A stretch of 64,000 bases of DNA from Zelopaecilomyces penicillatus (GCA_005765155.1 VCCP01000003.1:1426001-1490000); one strand, 5' to 3'; counted from the first letter of the stretch, positions 1-13,811 are shown. Numbers and translations: made by a program. The notes: generated by a model from the letters alone, not told the origin.

Positions 1-112
1 GATGAAGAAGGCTGTCCCAAATGAACACAAGCTGATGGCTCCAAACATCAACAGCCAGGTAAAGAAAAGCAGTGGTTACCAAATGATGGTTATGCTTTGA
101 TCCACAATATTG
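1..112. other. downstream flank at window edge
   Basis: Short stretch after the stop codon of the first minus-strand gene. I see no coding sequence or other feature in it. Confidence 0.5.
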
Positions 113-1755
113 TCAAAAAGTCTCTACTGCAACAGTTCTCCCACCGTGCAGCCCCTTGTCTACTAAAAATCCCCACTCCCCACGAGTGATGGGCGATATG
201 TCGTCGTACACATTCGGCGTAAGTGGCCCAAACACCATGGAGCTCCTTTCTGGGCTCATGATGCCTGCGCTGAGGACCTGGTCGATGGTGGAGTGGGTGT
301 TCCAAGGGTGAAGGGCTGCGGGAGATTCATCAGTGGGACGCGCTGTGCGCTCCTCGTCCTCTTCTTCGTGGTCGCCTCCTCGCTCTGCTCTTCCTGCTTC
401 TAGGCCCTTTGTATCCTTGATCTTGGTGGGTTTGACTTCAAAGTTGGTCTGCAATTTTAGCAAGGGGGCCAGTCTTGGCGGCGAAGACGGTTTGCAGACT
501 TGAACAGCGGTAACAGCAACGCCAATCAGATCCTCGTCTAACATGGGATCGTAGAAACTCGTGTTGTAATCCTCCTCTGCGAAGCCGTCGTGACGAATGT
601 GTGGCTCGGCGCATGTCAGCGGCTCTGGGGTCTTCAATGCCGCAAACATGCCTGAAATAGCACCAATGTTCTCCGGCCCGCCATACGCTCGTCGATACAT
701 GTGATCCAAGTCAGCAATAGCAGATTTGCTCACGCTGAGCCAGTCGTAGGAGCGAAGGAGGTCAGCCTTGGTGACTTTGCTGCCGTTCCCGGCTAGCACG
801 AAGCGGCGGAGCTCATCAACGGCGTCCTCGAGACGTAAAGGGGAGCCGGTTTTGGAGTAACTTGATAGCGCGCTTTTCAAGCTGTAGAGACGATCGAGAG
901 ATACCAGCGTCAGACCCTCAGAGGAGAAGAGGACTTCGTTCTGGATCACGGAACTATGAAACAGCTGGGTTGGCAGGCCACAAGCCGCTGGGCTCACTGG
1001 TGGAGAAAGCCAACCATTGCTGAATCGCGGGTTGTATCAGTATATGTATGCTACTTTAAAGTTTTGAAGAGTCCTATATATATCTGTGTGCGTACTCACC
1101 CAAGGCTGTACTTGGACCCCGCTCTGCCCAACGTGCTCTTCAGGATTTTCTCCGTCTTCTGGGGAAGGTTGCTGTTATGGAGAAATTGGATGTTGGTAAA
1201 ATTTGGCGTAAAAGATCCGCCACTGGTATCGGTTGTGGTGACGGAAGATGATGTATAAGGTGTCATTGGAGTCATTGGGGTCATGGGAGGTGAGAGTGGC
1301 CATCTCAACCTCGGGCTCGGGAGATCAAACGCAGTCGACATGAAGCCCGGGGACGACACCGTGCTCATACTAGGCGCAGGAGACTCGACAGATCGTGGGG
1401 AATGAGAGGCAGCCGCATGCTGAGAAGCAGAACGGACCAACTGCTTTAGAACGGTAACGGGCCCGGAGGTGAAAGAGAAGCGGCTGCTGAAGCTCGAAGC
1501 GCTCGGCGGTGGAGAGGCCGGGGTTGTCGGGGTCGTGGTGGAGAAGCCGGCAGATGCAGGGGAGGCGTAAGAAGGAATGGCGGCAGGCAGCTGGTAATCT
1601 CTCCGGACGACGACGAGAGTGAGATGTAGGGATTTCCGGGCTAGGCGGCTGGAGGTGTACTCGAGGGCCGGAATGAGCTGTGGTGGGAGGTGGTGGGCGT
1701 CGAGAATTGACGGGCCAGCCTCGAGCGGCGAGGAGATGCGTTCCTTGAGGGCCAT
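113..1755 (-). CDS. conserved filamentous-fungal protein of unknown function
   Basis: Two exons, 1100-1755 and 113-1019, joined across an 80 bp intron (donor GTGAGT, acceptor TTCAG, branch-like CTGAT) give 520 residues in one frame. I chose the ATG at 1755 (MALKERISSPLEAG) because the open frame further upstream begins with TTG. The first 60 residues (LPPQLIPALEYTSSRLARKS, then LHLTLVVVRRDYQLP) look like a folded, conserved block. A Ser/Thr/Pro-rich low-complexity stretch with three MTP repeats follows (about residues 70-210). After it comes a second predicted folded region (LFHSSVIQNEVLFSSEGLTL, then an alpha-helical part to about residue 370), and the tail is acidic. From memory it resembles uncharacterised ascomycete proteins; I cannot assign a function. 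No signal peptide or membrane segment is visible. Confidence 0.75.
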
Positions 1756-1894
1756 AATTTGGATTGATTGCAGTCTTCTTGGGCGAATGATGGGAAATGG
1801 TCTCGGTGTAGGCGTCTTAGACTGGTACTTGTTGTAGACGCGTGCTATATCCAAGATAAGGAGAGATAGAGGGTATCACAAAGAAAAAGGAAGA

Positions 1895-1912
1895 AGAGAG
1901 AGAGAGAGAGAG
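1895..1912. repeat. (AG)n microsatellite
   Basis: Nine AG units in the probable 5' leader of the unknown-function gene, read there as CT repeats on the sense strand. Pyrimidine-rich leaders are common in filamentous fungi. Confidence 0.8.
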
Positions 1913-2670
1913 ATAGTGAACCTCAAAAATGAACGAGAGGTACAAACAACAAGGCGAGTGTCCCAAAATGCCGATTTGCTCCGGTCTCACATGGTCGAGT
2001 CACGACGGGCTGCTGCTGCTGTCACCGCTGCGGCACGCCGTCGCTCAGTCGACATGGACCGTTTGCAAACGACTTTGTATGTACGGAGTTTGTCAACCTT
2101 ATCAAACCAACCACTCGATTACCCGTCTCGCCCACGCAGTTCGACTTTCCTGACTGGGAGGGTGAGGGAAGAGGAGGAGGAGGATGAGTGAAGGGAAAGG
2201 GATGGGGTGTGTCGACTATGTGTGGATAGTCTACGAAGAGGGAGTAAGAAAGAGAGGATGAGGTGTGAGGCGGGGAAGGCTGGGATATATTATACAAAGT
2301 CACGATTGTGAACTTGTGAGCTGGGTTTGTTGTTTTGGGACAGGGATGACGTCCTGCATCAAGACGGGATGATGGGAGAGTTTCCCAGCCGTCGGGAACC
2401 GCGTGGATCGCTACGGACCAAGACAAGCGTTGCAGATGCAAGATGCCCAGGCCAGATCTGCAAAGGGGCTTGAATCCTGAAACAGCTAAAAACAGCTCTC
2501 TCTTGCATGGGAGATGTCCAGCCAAGGCGCAAGTTGCAACTGAAAGGTAGGTCAGGACTGCCATGTAGGTGTAAGGCAAGGCAAGGCAGGCGACCCCTTA
2601 TGCGGGCACCTTGTCATCCATCGGGTTAAAAACAAACCCCATGCGCAATATGTCGGGCGCGTATTTCAAT

Positions 2671-2709
2671 CATCCATCCCATCCATCCAAGGTCCATCCA
2701 TCCATCCAA
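2671..2709. repeat. CCATC-type microsatellite
   Basis: Imperfect tandem CATC/CCAT units. The same word occurs in inverse orientation (GATG units) at 3252-3279, about 540 bp away. Confidence 0.8.
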
Positions 2710-3251
2710 CCCCCATCTTCTTGCAGACAGCGCTATGCAGGATAGCAAGGGCCGTGCAGTCTCTCCCGCCTTCTATAATAAATACAACAATAACATGAAA
2801 CATGAAACAACAAGGGAAGAAGAGGAAGAGTGGGCTGGCTGGCTCTCCCATCGGACCTGGCTGGTAGACCCTGTTGAAATCTGACAGTTGGGAAAAAAGT
2901 GGGAGAAGAAGGTAAAGAAATCCCCAGAAAACCCCCCAGCTTTTGGATCCGGACAGTCGGTCACCGCCCATCCGAACATCATTGGCCGCTCCTGCCCTGT
3001 CCCATCAGTGGCTGTCACCTTTTCTTCGGGCGCTTAGAAAAACATCGCGGGAGCCCTGGCCAATAGCATCCGTGTCCAGTAGCTTGTAAGTGGGGGGTTG
3101 TGAAGTTGCTTATTATGGGGTCGTGTGCCTATTTTTGGAGGCGTTGACAGGGTTTTGGTTGATCTCCATTGGCCAACCCTGTAGAGGCTCCTGTTTTTTT
3201 GACGCCGGGCCCCAAGACATGCAGTAGTTGCCGCTCTGTGCAGATTCTTTC

Positions 3252-3279
3252 GATGGATGGATGAATGGATGGATGGATG
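3252..3279. repeat. GATG microsatellite, inverse of the 2671 repeat
   Basis: Seven GATG-like units with one interruption (GATGAATG). It is complementary to the CCATC tract at 2671-2709, so a transcript spanning both could fold on itself. Confidence 0.8.
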
Positions 3280-3478
3280 CTGTTTAGACAGGTTACAGTG
3301 AAGGTCCCCTCACCACGTTGGGAATCAAGAATCTGGAGACAAAAATAGAAAACCACGCTTCCATCATCAAGGATAGACCCACACATGCGCATGCATACAA
3401 GTAAACAGGTAAACGAAACGAAACGCTTCTCATCTTATTCACAGATGGACGAAACAGCCGAAAAGGGCCCCCCCGCGT

Positions 3479-3506
3479 AAAAAAAAAAAAAAAAAAAAAA
3501 AAAAAA
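3479..3506. repeat. poly(A) tract of 28
   Basis: Uninterrupted run of 28 A just after a C-rich stretch (GGGCCCCCCCG). It lacks an adjacent reverse-transcriptase-like or structured sequence, so there is no support for a retroposed element. Confidence 0.85.
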
Positions 3507-4738
3507 GACACCAGACGAATCATCCACACAAACTGCTGCTACGCCCTCCACATACTGTAGATAAACGCCATCAAAACGCCATCCGTGCCTTGTTCCTGGC
3601 CGCCTTGGCCATCCTTCCCCCAGAGAACAACACAACAACACACCACACCACACCTATTAGCTTCCTTGTCTCAGGTTCGTGTATCCATCACAGCAGCTGA
3701 ACTTTCCTTCCATTTAGGCCGCAGTTTACTAGGCCCAAGGCCGATCTCAACAAGGCTTACTGGCCAGACGTCTACAATATCTGTACACGCGACATGGCAT
3801 AGTGCAACGTCTCAAAGCAACCAACCCCATCCAAGGCACACCTTGGTTTAGCAAACCCGAAAACTGAGAAGAAGAACTCGCCCTCCAACACGTCAAGTTC
3901 TTACCCATGAACGTTTGACGTCCCTTTCGACCTGATACAGGTCGCGTACATTACAGCCTCATCTCAGACCCTATCAGCAGCAGCGTCATTTACGAGGACA
4001 CATGCTGAATCTACTTTCTCGCCAACACCTCCCCATGCCCATTTCATCTGCCTAATTCTCTGGCTCACCTTGTCTTCTTCTGTAAACTTGAGGTTACCAT
4101 ACATCCTCAATCATGCATATTATCCTTTACATGCCTCTCAAGCGTCCATGTAGAGCACAAGAAGTAATAACTTCTTTAATTCAACTTCTCAACTTCACAG
4201 TGTCAAGCCGGTTTTCTGTACTCCAATTCTATGTAGTATCATCATCCTTACACTCTTTTCCATCACGACTTCCTTTCCTCCCCGCTTTGTCTACTCAGGG
4301 TATTTCGTTGTCGGCCGTGTCCTCGCATCAATTTCCCTTTAGTACACCTAGGTAAAGATTTTTGTTTTAAAAAAAAAACATGAAAAAAAAAGTAAAGCAA
4401 AAAGAACCTGGCTGCAGGCAAATTTGCCCCATGGAAAAAGCGAGCCACTTCTCAATACAAGAAACGAAAGAGTCATTAAAAACGCTTGCCGGACGCCTTT
4501 TGCCTCTCCTACGACCCTCGTTGAAATTCGGACCTCATCATCCTTCTCCTCGGTTTCATTCGCAAATTCGTAATCTCGTCGCTCAAAATGATCAAAACGT
4601 TTGGATAAAGACCATGTCGCTCGAATCAGTTACTGATTGTACTTTCGGCTCAGTATGAACCTCCAGTATTTGTTCGGATGAGATGCATGAACCCTCCCAG
4701 TCTTAACCAGAAATCATTAGTCCAATGTCTCTTTAGGG

Positions 4739-7700
4739 TTATGCCGTCGCTATGGTGTTGAAGCCGTACGTACCGGAGCCATCATCTTCGACTTCATCGA
4801 CAATAAGCCTCCTTAATGGAGCAATTACCTCTGTTTCAACACAATTAGCTTCTTAACCACTTCAAGTAGTCTGGCCTTTACGTACCGCCTTGAAGTACCA
4901 AGAACTCGGCTTTCTCTTCTGGAGTTGGTCCAGCTTCATCTTCAAAACAAGCACCACATTTACCAATCACGCGCTGCATAATGCTAGCAGCTTCTCGGCC
5001 GATATGTGCCCGACGCTTGACATGCGCCTCGCGAAGGTAAACTAGACATCTCATGCCTAGCTTTCGAATGACTTCTTCTGCAGCTTGCCTCTCCTCCAAC
5101 GTTGACTCGTCCTCTTCGTCCGTGGGATCTGCAAATACCAACTCAAAAAGCTCCTCCTCCACGAACTGCTCGGTGCCATTCCGAACAATACTGTCTGCGT
5201 ATACCAACAGGAATGGTGCCCAGGCAGGAATCATATTCATGCCCATGGCGCGAATCTCTTTAGCCAAATCTCTGTCAGGCCTCCCCAGATTCAGTGCCGT
5301 CTTGAAAAAGTCAAGACACGTAGAACCCTCGGTGCTTTGCAAACTTTTGGCCTGCAAACAAATATGTTGTATCATAGCCTGTGCGTTGTTGGCTGACTGC
5401 GTAAACTCAAGATATTTGGCAGCTGCGCGGAGGAAAGGATCGATAGGTTGCGTTGAAATGTCCCCATGTGTATTCCTGCGGAGAGCATTGAGGATGCTCA
5501 CGTCCATGTGCTCCCCTGTGGTCACCAATCGACCAATGACCCTGCTTGTATTCTCCGGAGCTTGGTCCATTGCAATGAGCTTTTCAACAAAAAGACTACT
5601 CAGTTGATCATCTGTACCCATATGAATAATTTGGACCTCGCTGTCTGTCCACGGGAATGGCGGTCCTGGGTGGTATAAGCGGTCTACAGGGCTTCCCACA
5701 ATGTGCTCAGGACTAAGCTCTGGTTCCAGGTGCTGTAGCAAGTGGTCTATGACTCTCAAAATTGCCGAATATGAGGGTGGGCGGTTATTAACTCGCCGCA
5801 GAATGTGGTGCAACATTCGAGCGTAGTTTTGTGGAAGATCCATCGAAGAATCAGCCGCAATGATGCGGAGCAGTTTCAACAGGTAATCATTCGCAAGAAG
5901 TTGGGCGACTTCGCGGTCTCCGAGTCTGGCAAACTCAAGAATAGCGCCAAAATACTCGTCCCAAGCTCGAATGTGGATATGAAAGTATCGCCACAGGTAA
6001 TTAAACATCCTCACCACATCCTCCATCACCGAAATCTCCGAGTAGATGCGAACACCATGCTCGTCTGTTTCACTTTCATCCTCGGTTGATCCTGATCTCA
6101 AAGCGGCGGAATGGTATTTTTGAGGCAGATCAATTGATATTCTCTCCAAAGCAGAGATCAACAGCTGTCCCGTCAGCTGACGAACAACTGACTCGGGATT
6201 CCGTTGAAGCATTCCCCTTAATGCAGCATGACGGTTACTGAAATAGTCGTAATACGCAAATGCGCAGCCAGAACAACCAAGTACCGCGGATCTGATCATG
6301 GTTGAGAATGTCTCAAGATGTGGGAAATCCTTGGTCCGCGTCACCACTTGATCAAAATGAGACATGGCCATTTTAAACGCCAGGTCCTTCAATTTATGAG
6401 GCCGCGACTGCTCGTCGCCATCATTCTCCGTTTCCTTTGGCACACCCGGAGAAACTGGTTTGCTCTCATTTAGAAATTTTGCCTGGCCAAAAAGGTTCTG
6501 GACAAAGATGATGTGGCTTGGATCAAATAGACAGTGACGCCTCAGATAGATATCATTCTCAACTGAAATATGCTCACTCAGCAGTGGGTCGGTTTCCACA
6601 CGCATTGGTGTTGTCATCCCCTGTACAGACAAGGCCTGCTGATCCAGTTTTAGAGCAGTAGCACGTTGATAGAAGAGCATATAGGCACTGTAGGTTTTGT
6701 CGTACACTACACCATTCGTGTCATATACAGAGCGGTGGTCGGGTCCACCAAAGGTGGAGCTTTCGAGAAGCGCTGGATCCCATGGCACAACGACATCATC
6801 ATTGAACTCCATCCATCCAGGCCGACCAGCTGATGACGGCCGCTCTCTAATGTAGGAATAGTAGTGACCAGACTCGGCTGTGCCCGAATGAACAAGAACG
6901 CCAACCAATTCAAAGATATCTTCACTCTCTTCAGTTACTGAGTCACTAAGATGCTCGATAGTATAGGGCTGTAGGTCGATTGTGGGAGGAAATGAGAAGT
7001 AATCGTTGATCTTGTTCCGCTGTAGAGTGCGCAGGTTGAAGTCGAAGCGTTTGAGATGAAAAATCAAATTGTCCGGTATATCCTTCAAGCAAGCTCTACG
7101 GTTCATCATCAGTACATAATATGTTCACATTTGTCACTTTTCTCCTTACCGTTTTACTGCATCCACGTGGCGGTCACAAGTCGAGCACTTGTACTTGTTA
7201 TCTATGTCACACACATGTCCATCAGCAAAAGGTCTGAGATAACTTTACGGTCATTTTTAACTTACCCCCATCCATGATTTCTCCATCAACATATGCTTGA
7301 AGACTTTCTTGCAAAGTGCTTTTCCCCTTGATATCGCATTGTATGGCGGAAAAGGGCTCGAGGCGTTCGGAGATATGGTCACATTCCTTGGACTTCACTT
7401 GCTGAACGAGCTGTCCACCATAAAATGATCGGAGTGCCTTCTTTTCATCCTCTGCTGTAAGCTGACCTTCCCATCGATCAAATAGCAGATTGTAAAATTC
7501 ATCCACGTCCATTTGGCTGTGAATGTCAATAGGGGTGTCTTCATAGGTTTTGATAGTGCTGACAACGTGACCAGGATCAACAAAACGGAGATAGCTTTCT
7601 TGCATGTAACCAAAAAGCTTTTGAGTTTCAAACAAGAGCTTCTGCGATGCCGCTGGTTTCCGAACCATGACAAATTGCCGGAACTGAGTGTTCATGAAGA

Positions 7701-10700
7701 GTTGTGTCAGCAACGAGTTCAGGTAGCATGTATTAGATAGGTTTCGCAAGCCAACATAGCCCCACTGAGAACGGATAGCTTTTGAACGGTCAAACTGCCA
7801 GGGAAGTTCGTATAGGTAAGGGTCATCTAGACAAATAATATTAGAAAGTTGCAAAGATTTGTAACATATATAGAGTAATAAGTACCTTCCCCGCTTGCAT
7901 AATACGGCACAAGGGATTCCACCGCGTCGAGCATCATGTCGAACCTATATCGGTCTTGTCTGACTAGACGAAATATGATTTCGCAGAGTTTTGCGCGGAC
8001 TTCCGTGTTCAATATTACATTTGAACATTGTCGGCCTGGTTGATACGAACGAGGGGGAAAGAGATGCCGCCAGAATAATTGGGAGGCAAGGTCACTTTTG
8101 ATGTTAGTTCGAGGAATATACTCCAAATGATCATCAAATTACATACTCCGGAAGGCAACTAGACCCAGCCAGTGTCTCATCAATTTGTAGACACAAATGC
8201 AATATTGAAACTAGACCTTTGGCAACTGGATCACAAGGCTCTGGTTCGCCGATTTGCTGTCTATAATATTAGCTTGGGGCTGTTTAAAGAAGGGGAGGAG
8301 CCGTGATGCATAGACAATCTGACCTCAGTTGATGCGAGCTGCACCAAAAGCTCGCAGATCTGCTGCGACAAGAGGCGGAAGTCAAACTCTGCAGGTAACA
8401 TAGTAGACGCCTTGACAAGAAGGAATGGGAATACATCAAAGTATTCATGGCATTGATCTGGCAGCTTGACAGCCTCAATAAGAAGACTGGTGATGATTGG
8501 CCAGAAATATCGAACCAAGGCGTTGGGTGGTAAGTGATTTGCCTGCGACGTTCCAGCCATCACAGCCTCGGTATGATGGCGCTCAGCCTCTACCACACTT
8601 TCAATTTGGCCAATGACCACTGTTCTCAAAGCCTTTCTACCATCAAAGAGAATAAGCCTTCGGATGATATTGACGAGTACCTCGTTTGTTGAAATAGTCT
8701 CCCAAAATTGCGGACGCAGCAGGCTAAGCCGCATTATTACAGCCAGTGTGCTATTTATCAGAGCGATGGCATCCTCATCTACGGCTTCCACTGCAGTTGA
8801 AAGTATCGAAACAAGGCGATCTGCGGATGGAATCTTGGAACTGTCCAACTCACTCAGGTTTGCCACCCCATAAGCTTCTATTGTCATCATTATTATCGTT
8901 GCGCCTAAACGTTCAATTAACATAACTTACCTTGAAGAAGGTGCATAAAGGAGCCCATTAAGGAAGTCATTAGCTCAACCTGCAGCTGCGCTGTGATTCC
9001 TTCAAGCAAATTTGCATCTGAGATGGCATGAACAATTAAGCTCAGAGTCTTGGTCATGGCTGCCTCAGAAGATATGTTGGAGAACTCATTTTGTCCAATC
9101 CCACGAATCTTGGAGGAAGTTGTTATGCGAGCTGTGTCAGTATACTCAGCCAGTGCATGAACGGTATATAGCGACTTGAATGGCTGTCCCGGGAAAAAGA
9201 CATCATTGTAGCAAGTTTGGTCGTTTTCAAATAATCCAATGATATGTCCATCAACCGGAAGCCTCACAAGGAAGGTGTAGATCTTGCAATTGGTCAGCTT
9301 AATAGTTGTAATGACCCACTCACGAGAATACATGCTTACCTCCTTTGCTATTATGTCATTCATACTCAAATACGTCCACATTTCTTGAAAATGCGACAAT
9401 ATTTCGATTTCCAAAGGTGACGAGCCGGGTTTAATCCGGACTGGCGTGGAGGTACCACCCTCCTCTCGCCTGACTAGCATAAGTCCATCGTAAACGTGCA
9501 AATCCTCTAGGGATTTGCAAATATCGTCCTCTGAAGGCAAAAATGGGCGGCCACGATAGTAAACTCGATAATTGTCAAATCCGGTTTCTCGTCTCAGGCT
9601 AGCCAGAAGAGATGCCGCTGTGTTCAGCTTGCCTATATTGAGCGGCTTGACATCAGTTTGAAGTGTTCCATCAAATGACTGATATTTTAGTTGGACAGGA
9701 TCGCCTTCAACTTGATGAGGCTCTTGTGACATCAATGACCTCAGATCCGGTGCAGAGAAACCTGGTTCAAGTTGGTGTGCTTCTAAAAAGAATCGCAAAA
9801 GTTGCAGAGATCGAATGAAGATGCGCTCATGCTTTTCTATCTCCTGTTCAGTGGCAACTATAACCATAGGCTCATCATCGCCACTAGAGGTTCCATCGCT
9901 AGAGGCTTTGATGTGTCGTGCAGCGCCTTTCAATTGTCGCAAACAGCGGTTAACCAGCATAAGGTGGCCTTGCCTGGCACGGTGACAAGGGTATGCAGCA
10001 ATTGTGCGACTCTTCAGATACACACCAACCGCGAGAGTATTGATGGCCAATCCAGCTAAATTATTGTCGTCCCCCTCGAGAATGATTCTCCATAGTTGCT
10101 CAATACTGCTTTGCGCCACCAATTCTTCATCATCGAGAGCAAAGTCAGATCCCCCGTTGACGTCAGAGAAGACTTGTTTCTTAACAAATTCCAGCATGCC
10201 TTCGCAGAAGTATGCTGATGGAAGATTCGGTAGGTAGTGTAAGAAACATGTTCGGAGAAAGGAATTTTGGGAGGTTGCTCTCTTAGAGATTTCAATGATG
10301 ATGTCCCAACCTGCTTTTCTGTCTTCTGGACATGGACTTTTTGTTCCAACTAAAATGTCCCAGAGTCTCGCACCAATGTCCTTCGTGACTGCCCCAGGCT
10401 GAAGTTGGATGACATTCGTGATGAAGTCTCTTCTGGGTTGGTTAGTTCCTCCAGAGAGCACGGCAGAAACGCCCGCCATTTGCCCTGCCTCGATGGCGTG
10501 TTCCAATTCCTCCACAATAAGCCTGGCTAGATCATGTCGTTCGATGAGAATCTTCATTTCGCCCAGCGCGGCGGGGCGTACAGCCATTGAAAGGCACCAA
10601 AGACTACCAAGAGTAGTAGGAGATTTATCGGAAATATCCTTGATACAACTCGAGTAGAGTTCACGGCGCCCTTGAGGGTCTGGTCCGTGAGCTAGGAGCT

Positions 10701-13067
10701 CTTTGAACTTTTGCATTACCGACTGTTGCATTTCTGGATATGCGACTTGCGATCCAGACGTGCAAACGGAAGATTCCCGCAATAAGCGAAGGCAGATACC
10801 ATACGGAAGAAAGGTGAGCGCTGCGCGATCCGTCTGGCACTTTGCCATCAGCTCACGCAAAACGTTGTCCCAGAGCATCCGCATGGCAGGGTTAAATCCT
10901 TCAATGGGGAGCGTCTTAAACTTTCCGCACAGGTTCAGCAGGCCGGTATAATCAAACAGGTTGGTAATTGTAGCAATCATCCGCGTAAGAGCATCTGCGA
11001 CCCTTGGGTCCTGACTGGTTGTGATGTCATGCCATAAGCGATCAGTGTGCTCTGCACGATATTTCTTGGTAATAACCAAGAACCCTATTATGTTGGCACT
11101 TTCAACCATGATCTCGGGGTGGCAGTTTGGGCCCAAAAGGTAATCAATCAGGCTGTTCTGGATGAGGCAATCTCCAAGATGATGGAGGAAAGCAATGTTG
11201 TGCTCTTCAATCGAGTCGCAGAGTCGCTTCCAAACAGATACGAGATCACTACACATGGTGGTTACAGCCATCACACGCAGCTGCATTTGACTGGATCGAA
11301 CAAGTCTCCCTAATATCTCAAACTTCCACTCCCAAGCGATAGCATCAGCAGTGCTTGTGGGAGCCAGCCTAGGGTGCTTCTGTCTGTGTTCCTTGATTAC
11401 CACGACGGCAGTCTCATGGTCACTCTGAAGACAAAAGCTTAGCATGTCAGTCAGTCCTTGAATTTGGCAGGAGGCTCCTTCGCTATTCAAACAAGCGACA
11501 TGCTTCTCAACCATGATGGCAAAAAAAGAAGAAAGCCTATCCCAGATCTCATGGCCAAGTTTCAAGCGCTCTTTGGCTCTTGGGGCATCATGTTGCCCAT
11601 TGCGAATGATGCGACACGATTCACGCAAACAGTCGTTCAAGATCCAAAGGACTGGAGCTAAACTGTCTGCCATTTTTGGTAATGCTGGAATGAGTTCCAT
11701 TATGGATGTGGCTAGTCTTCCCAGCCAGTCAATGCTCCCGCCGGGCTTTGTCTGCAGCTGCTGGGCTAAGACTGAAGCTTCATCTGGGCGAGTTAATGCA
11801 GACTCTGTCACTTCGGCGAGGTCATCTTCCAGAGTCCAACTCTCACGTCGTGTCAAGGCATGCAGCTGCTGCAAATACAGTATAGAGAAGAGTAAGGGGC
11901 GCTGGGGGTCGAGTGAGTTGAGGGTAAATTGTAAATCATCAAGGGTTAGACAGTCAAGAGCAACAAACTTTGCTGTTAGCTCAGCAAGGCCATAATAGAG
12001 ATTCATGGCTGATGATCGGAGGGCTGGGAACTTGATTACAGAAGATCTGAATAAAGTCAACAATTGCGTCCTGTGTTGGTGCGCTCGAGTTACTACACAC
12101 CTTCTGCTTACAAGAGCGCTGAAGATCTCTGGGAAGGTGAGCCATAGCTCTCGATTTGTTCGGCAAGATTCTAGAACCGTTTCAGGGTCTGAATGCTTTG
12201 CAAACTTGAGAAACAGTCCAAGCCAGACTTGCACCTGTTCTAGAACGTTTGCATCTATTGACGGTTCTGATAGACGTTAGAACATCGTCTACCATAAATA
12301 TAGGGGTTTTGCTTACGAGTTGAGATGTATTGTGCTAGACGATTCACCGTCTCACTCAACGAGTCCTCGGGGTCTTTGTAGGGAAACTGGGGGGTTGGAT
12401 CAGCCAATGCGATGTCCCCTCCACCAATGTCAACTCGGATATGTGGTGCGTCTAGTGACATATCATCTTCGACATCAATATCAGTGTCTTCTATTGCAAT
12501 AATTTCGATGGGAGGGCTCGCAGAAGTAGACGAGGGGGACGGTGACAATCCCGGAGCTGGTGCCATGTCAACCTCTGGCTGTTCTACACTTTGCTTGAGC
12601 TCTTCTGACTCGCAATTTGCAAAGCCAGCTTCAGTATGTGGATGTGGCATGGTGTGAGGCTCCTCGGGCGTGGATGTAGATGCGGATACGGATACGGATT
12701 CGGGCTCACTATGCTGAGCGTGGCGAAGATTTATAGTAACCCGACTCGATGTAGGAGGCTCACTGGGAGAGCCTGAAGAGATGCGTTGCTGCTCTGGTGT
12801 TTTTGGAGGATTTGACTTGTTCTCAAGCTCGGGGCTCTTGGATCTTCCTGGTGCTGACGCATCCCTTTTTGTTGCAGAAGAGCTTTCAGGAAGTTGCACC
12901 ATGGGATTCACGGTTTGTGAAGAAATGGTTGGTGATCCCGAGGCCGAGGTTCGGCGGCGCTTGCGCGAACAAGAGTCGCTATCATCAAAAGGGTTGGGCC
13001 GAGTCGAGCTGGGCTCTGGGGAAGCGGCAGCTTCAGGAAGGTCGGTTAAGGTCGATGTTGGATCCAT
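4739..13067 (-). CDS. giant ubiquitin C-terminal hydrolase (USP34/USP9X-like)
   Basis: Nine exons (12317-13067, 8931-12266, 8324-8877, 8147-8256, 7886-8094, 7266-7826, 7150-7201, 4886-7095, 4739-4830) splice to one frame of 2624 residues. The product should be a cysteine protease that removes ubiquitin from proteins. The Cys box GLRNLSNTCYLNSL (Cys near residue 1687), the KCSTC zinc-type pair, the His box SGTAESGHYYSYIRE (His near 1935) and the following WMEFNDDVV are all present, so it should be active. The first 250 residues are Ser/Pro-rich and disordered. A long helical scaffold without recognisable motifs occupies about 260-1640. The region after the catalytic domain matches, from memory, the fungal DUF3517 extension. 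Introns are 50-84 bp. The 52-nt exon 7 carries the second cysteine pair; the first pair appears reduced to one Cys (KECDHISE). The last exon is the least certain. Confidence 0.88.
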
Positions 13068-13811
13068 CTGGCTGGTGCAGAAGACCGTAATGGCACGAAG
13101 CCTGGAGGTCCAGAGACGTCACGACGTCGCGAGGGCCGTCCGGGCGGCAACTGCAGAAAATTAACATGTGTAGTTGGGATAAGAGCTGGCCGCGAGTGCG
13201 AGTCCGTGGCGACGGGGACAGAATAATCAGATTGCTGGCTGTAAGTATATACAGAATCTGCAGACGAGGCGATTCAAACCATCCTAGATAGACGATCGAA
13301 ATCAAGGTGAGGTGGGATTTGGAGAGCACGCATTGGAGAACGCGATGCTTGTGTGGAACTGGCAAGTTGCCAGGCACTATAGGTAGGTAGGCACCTAAGG
13401 CTAGACGAGGGGTAGCTGTTGGCCTGTAGAATGGTAGGCTGCAGCCTGCCCATCTTCATACTACGGTGTATTGCCAGTGCCTGCAAGGAACCCAGTACTT
13501 GATGGGCTCTGCTACTAGCAGGCAAACACTGTTTGACAGGTATCGCGGTGGGCTAAACGTTTGGTGGGGGAAGTGCTATTATTAGCGGCTAGAAGCCATT
13601 CACCACTCCCGCCCCCTGCAAATTCGATCCCTCGGGTACCTGTGAATGTCTCTGGCTTCGTTAGTGGGGTACCTGGTCAAAGAAGCCAATATGGTGTCAT
13701 TATGTCATGGCCAAACATTGAATCCAAGGAAACGGATTTTTTATTTAGCCTACATCTTCTGCACAAGCAGCTGGAATGAGATGCATGCAAAAGAAATGTA
13801 CATCTCTACAC

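Larger units (their letters stand above)
1756..4738. other. 2.9 kb spacer, microsatellite-rich
   Basis: Lies upstream of the unknown-function gene and downstream of the ubiquitin hydrolase, so it should hold the promoter and leader of the former and the 3' end of the latter. It contains an AG run, CCATC-type repeats, their inverse GATG repeats, and a 28-base A tract (listed separately). Open frames here are short, of low complexity and without recognisable motifs; I found no convincing gene. Confidence 0.6.

Noticed and set aside
3479..3506. Poly(A) tract as the tail of a retroposed element
   Set aside because: No target-site duplication or reverse-transcriptase-like sequence could be identified nearby.
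5053..5607. 184-residue plus-strand frame opposite the ubiquitin hydrolase
   Set aside because: Antisense shadow of a well-supported exon; Ser-rich and without motif.
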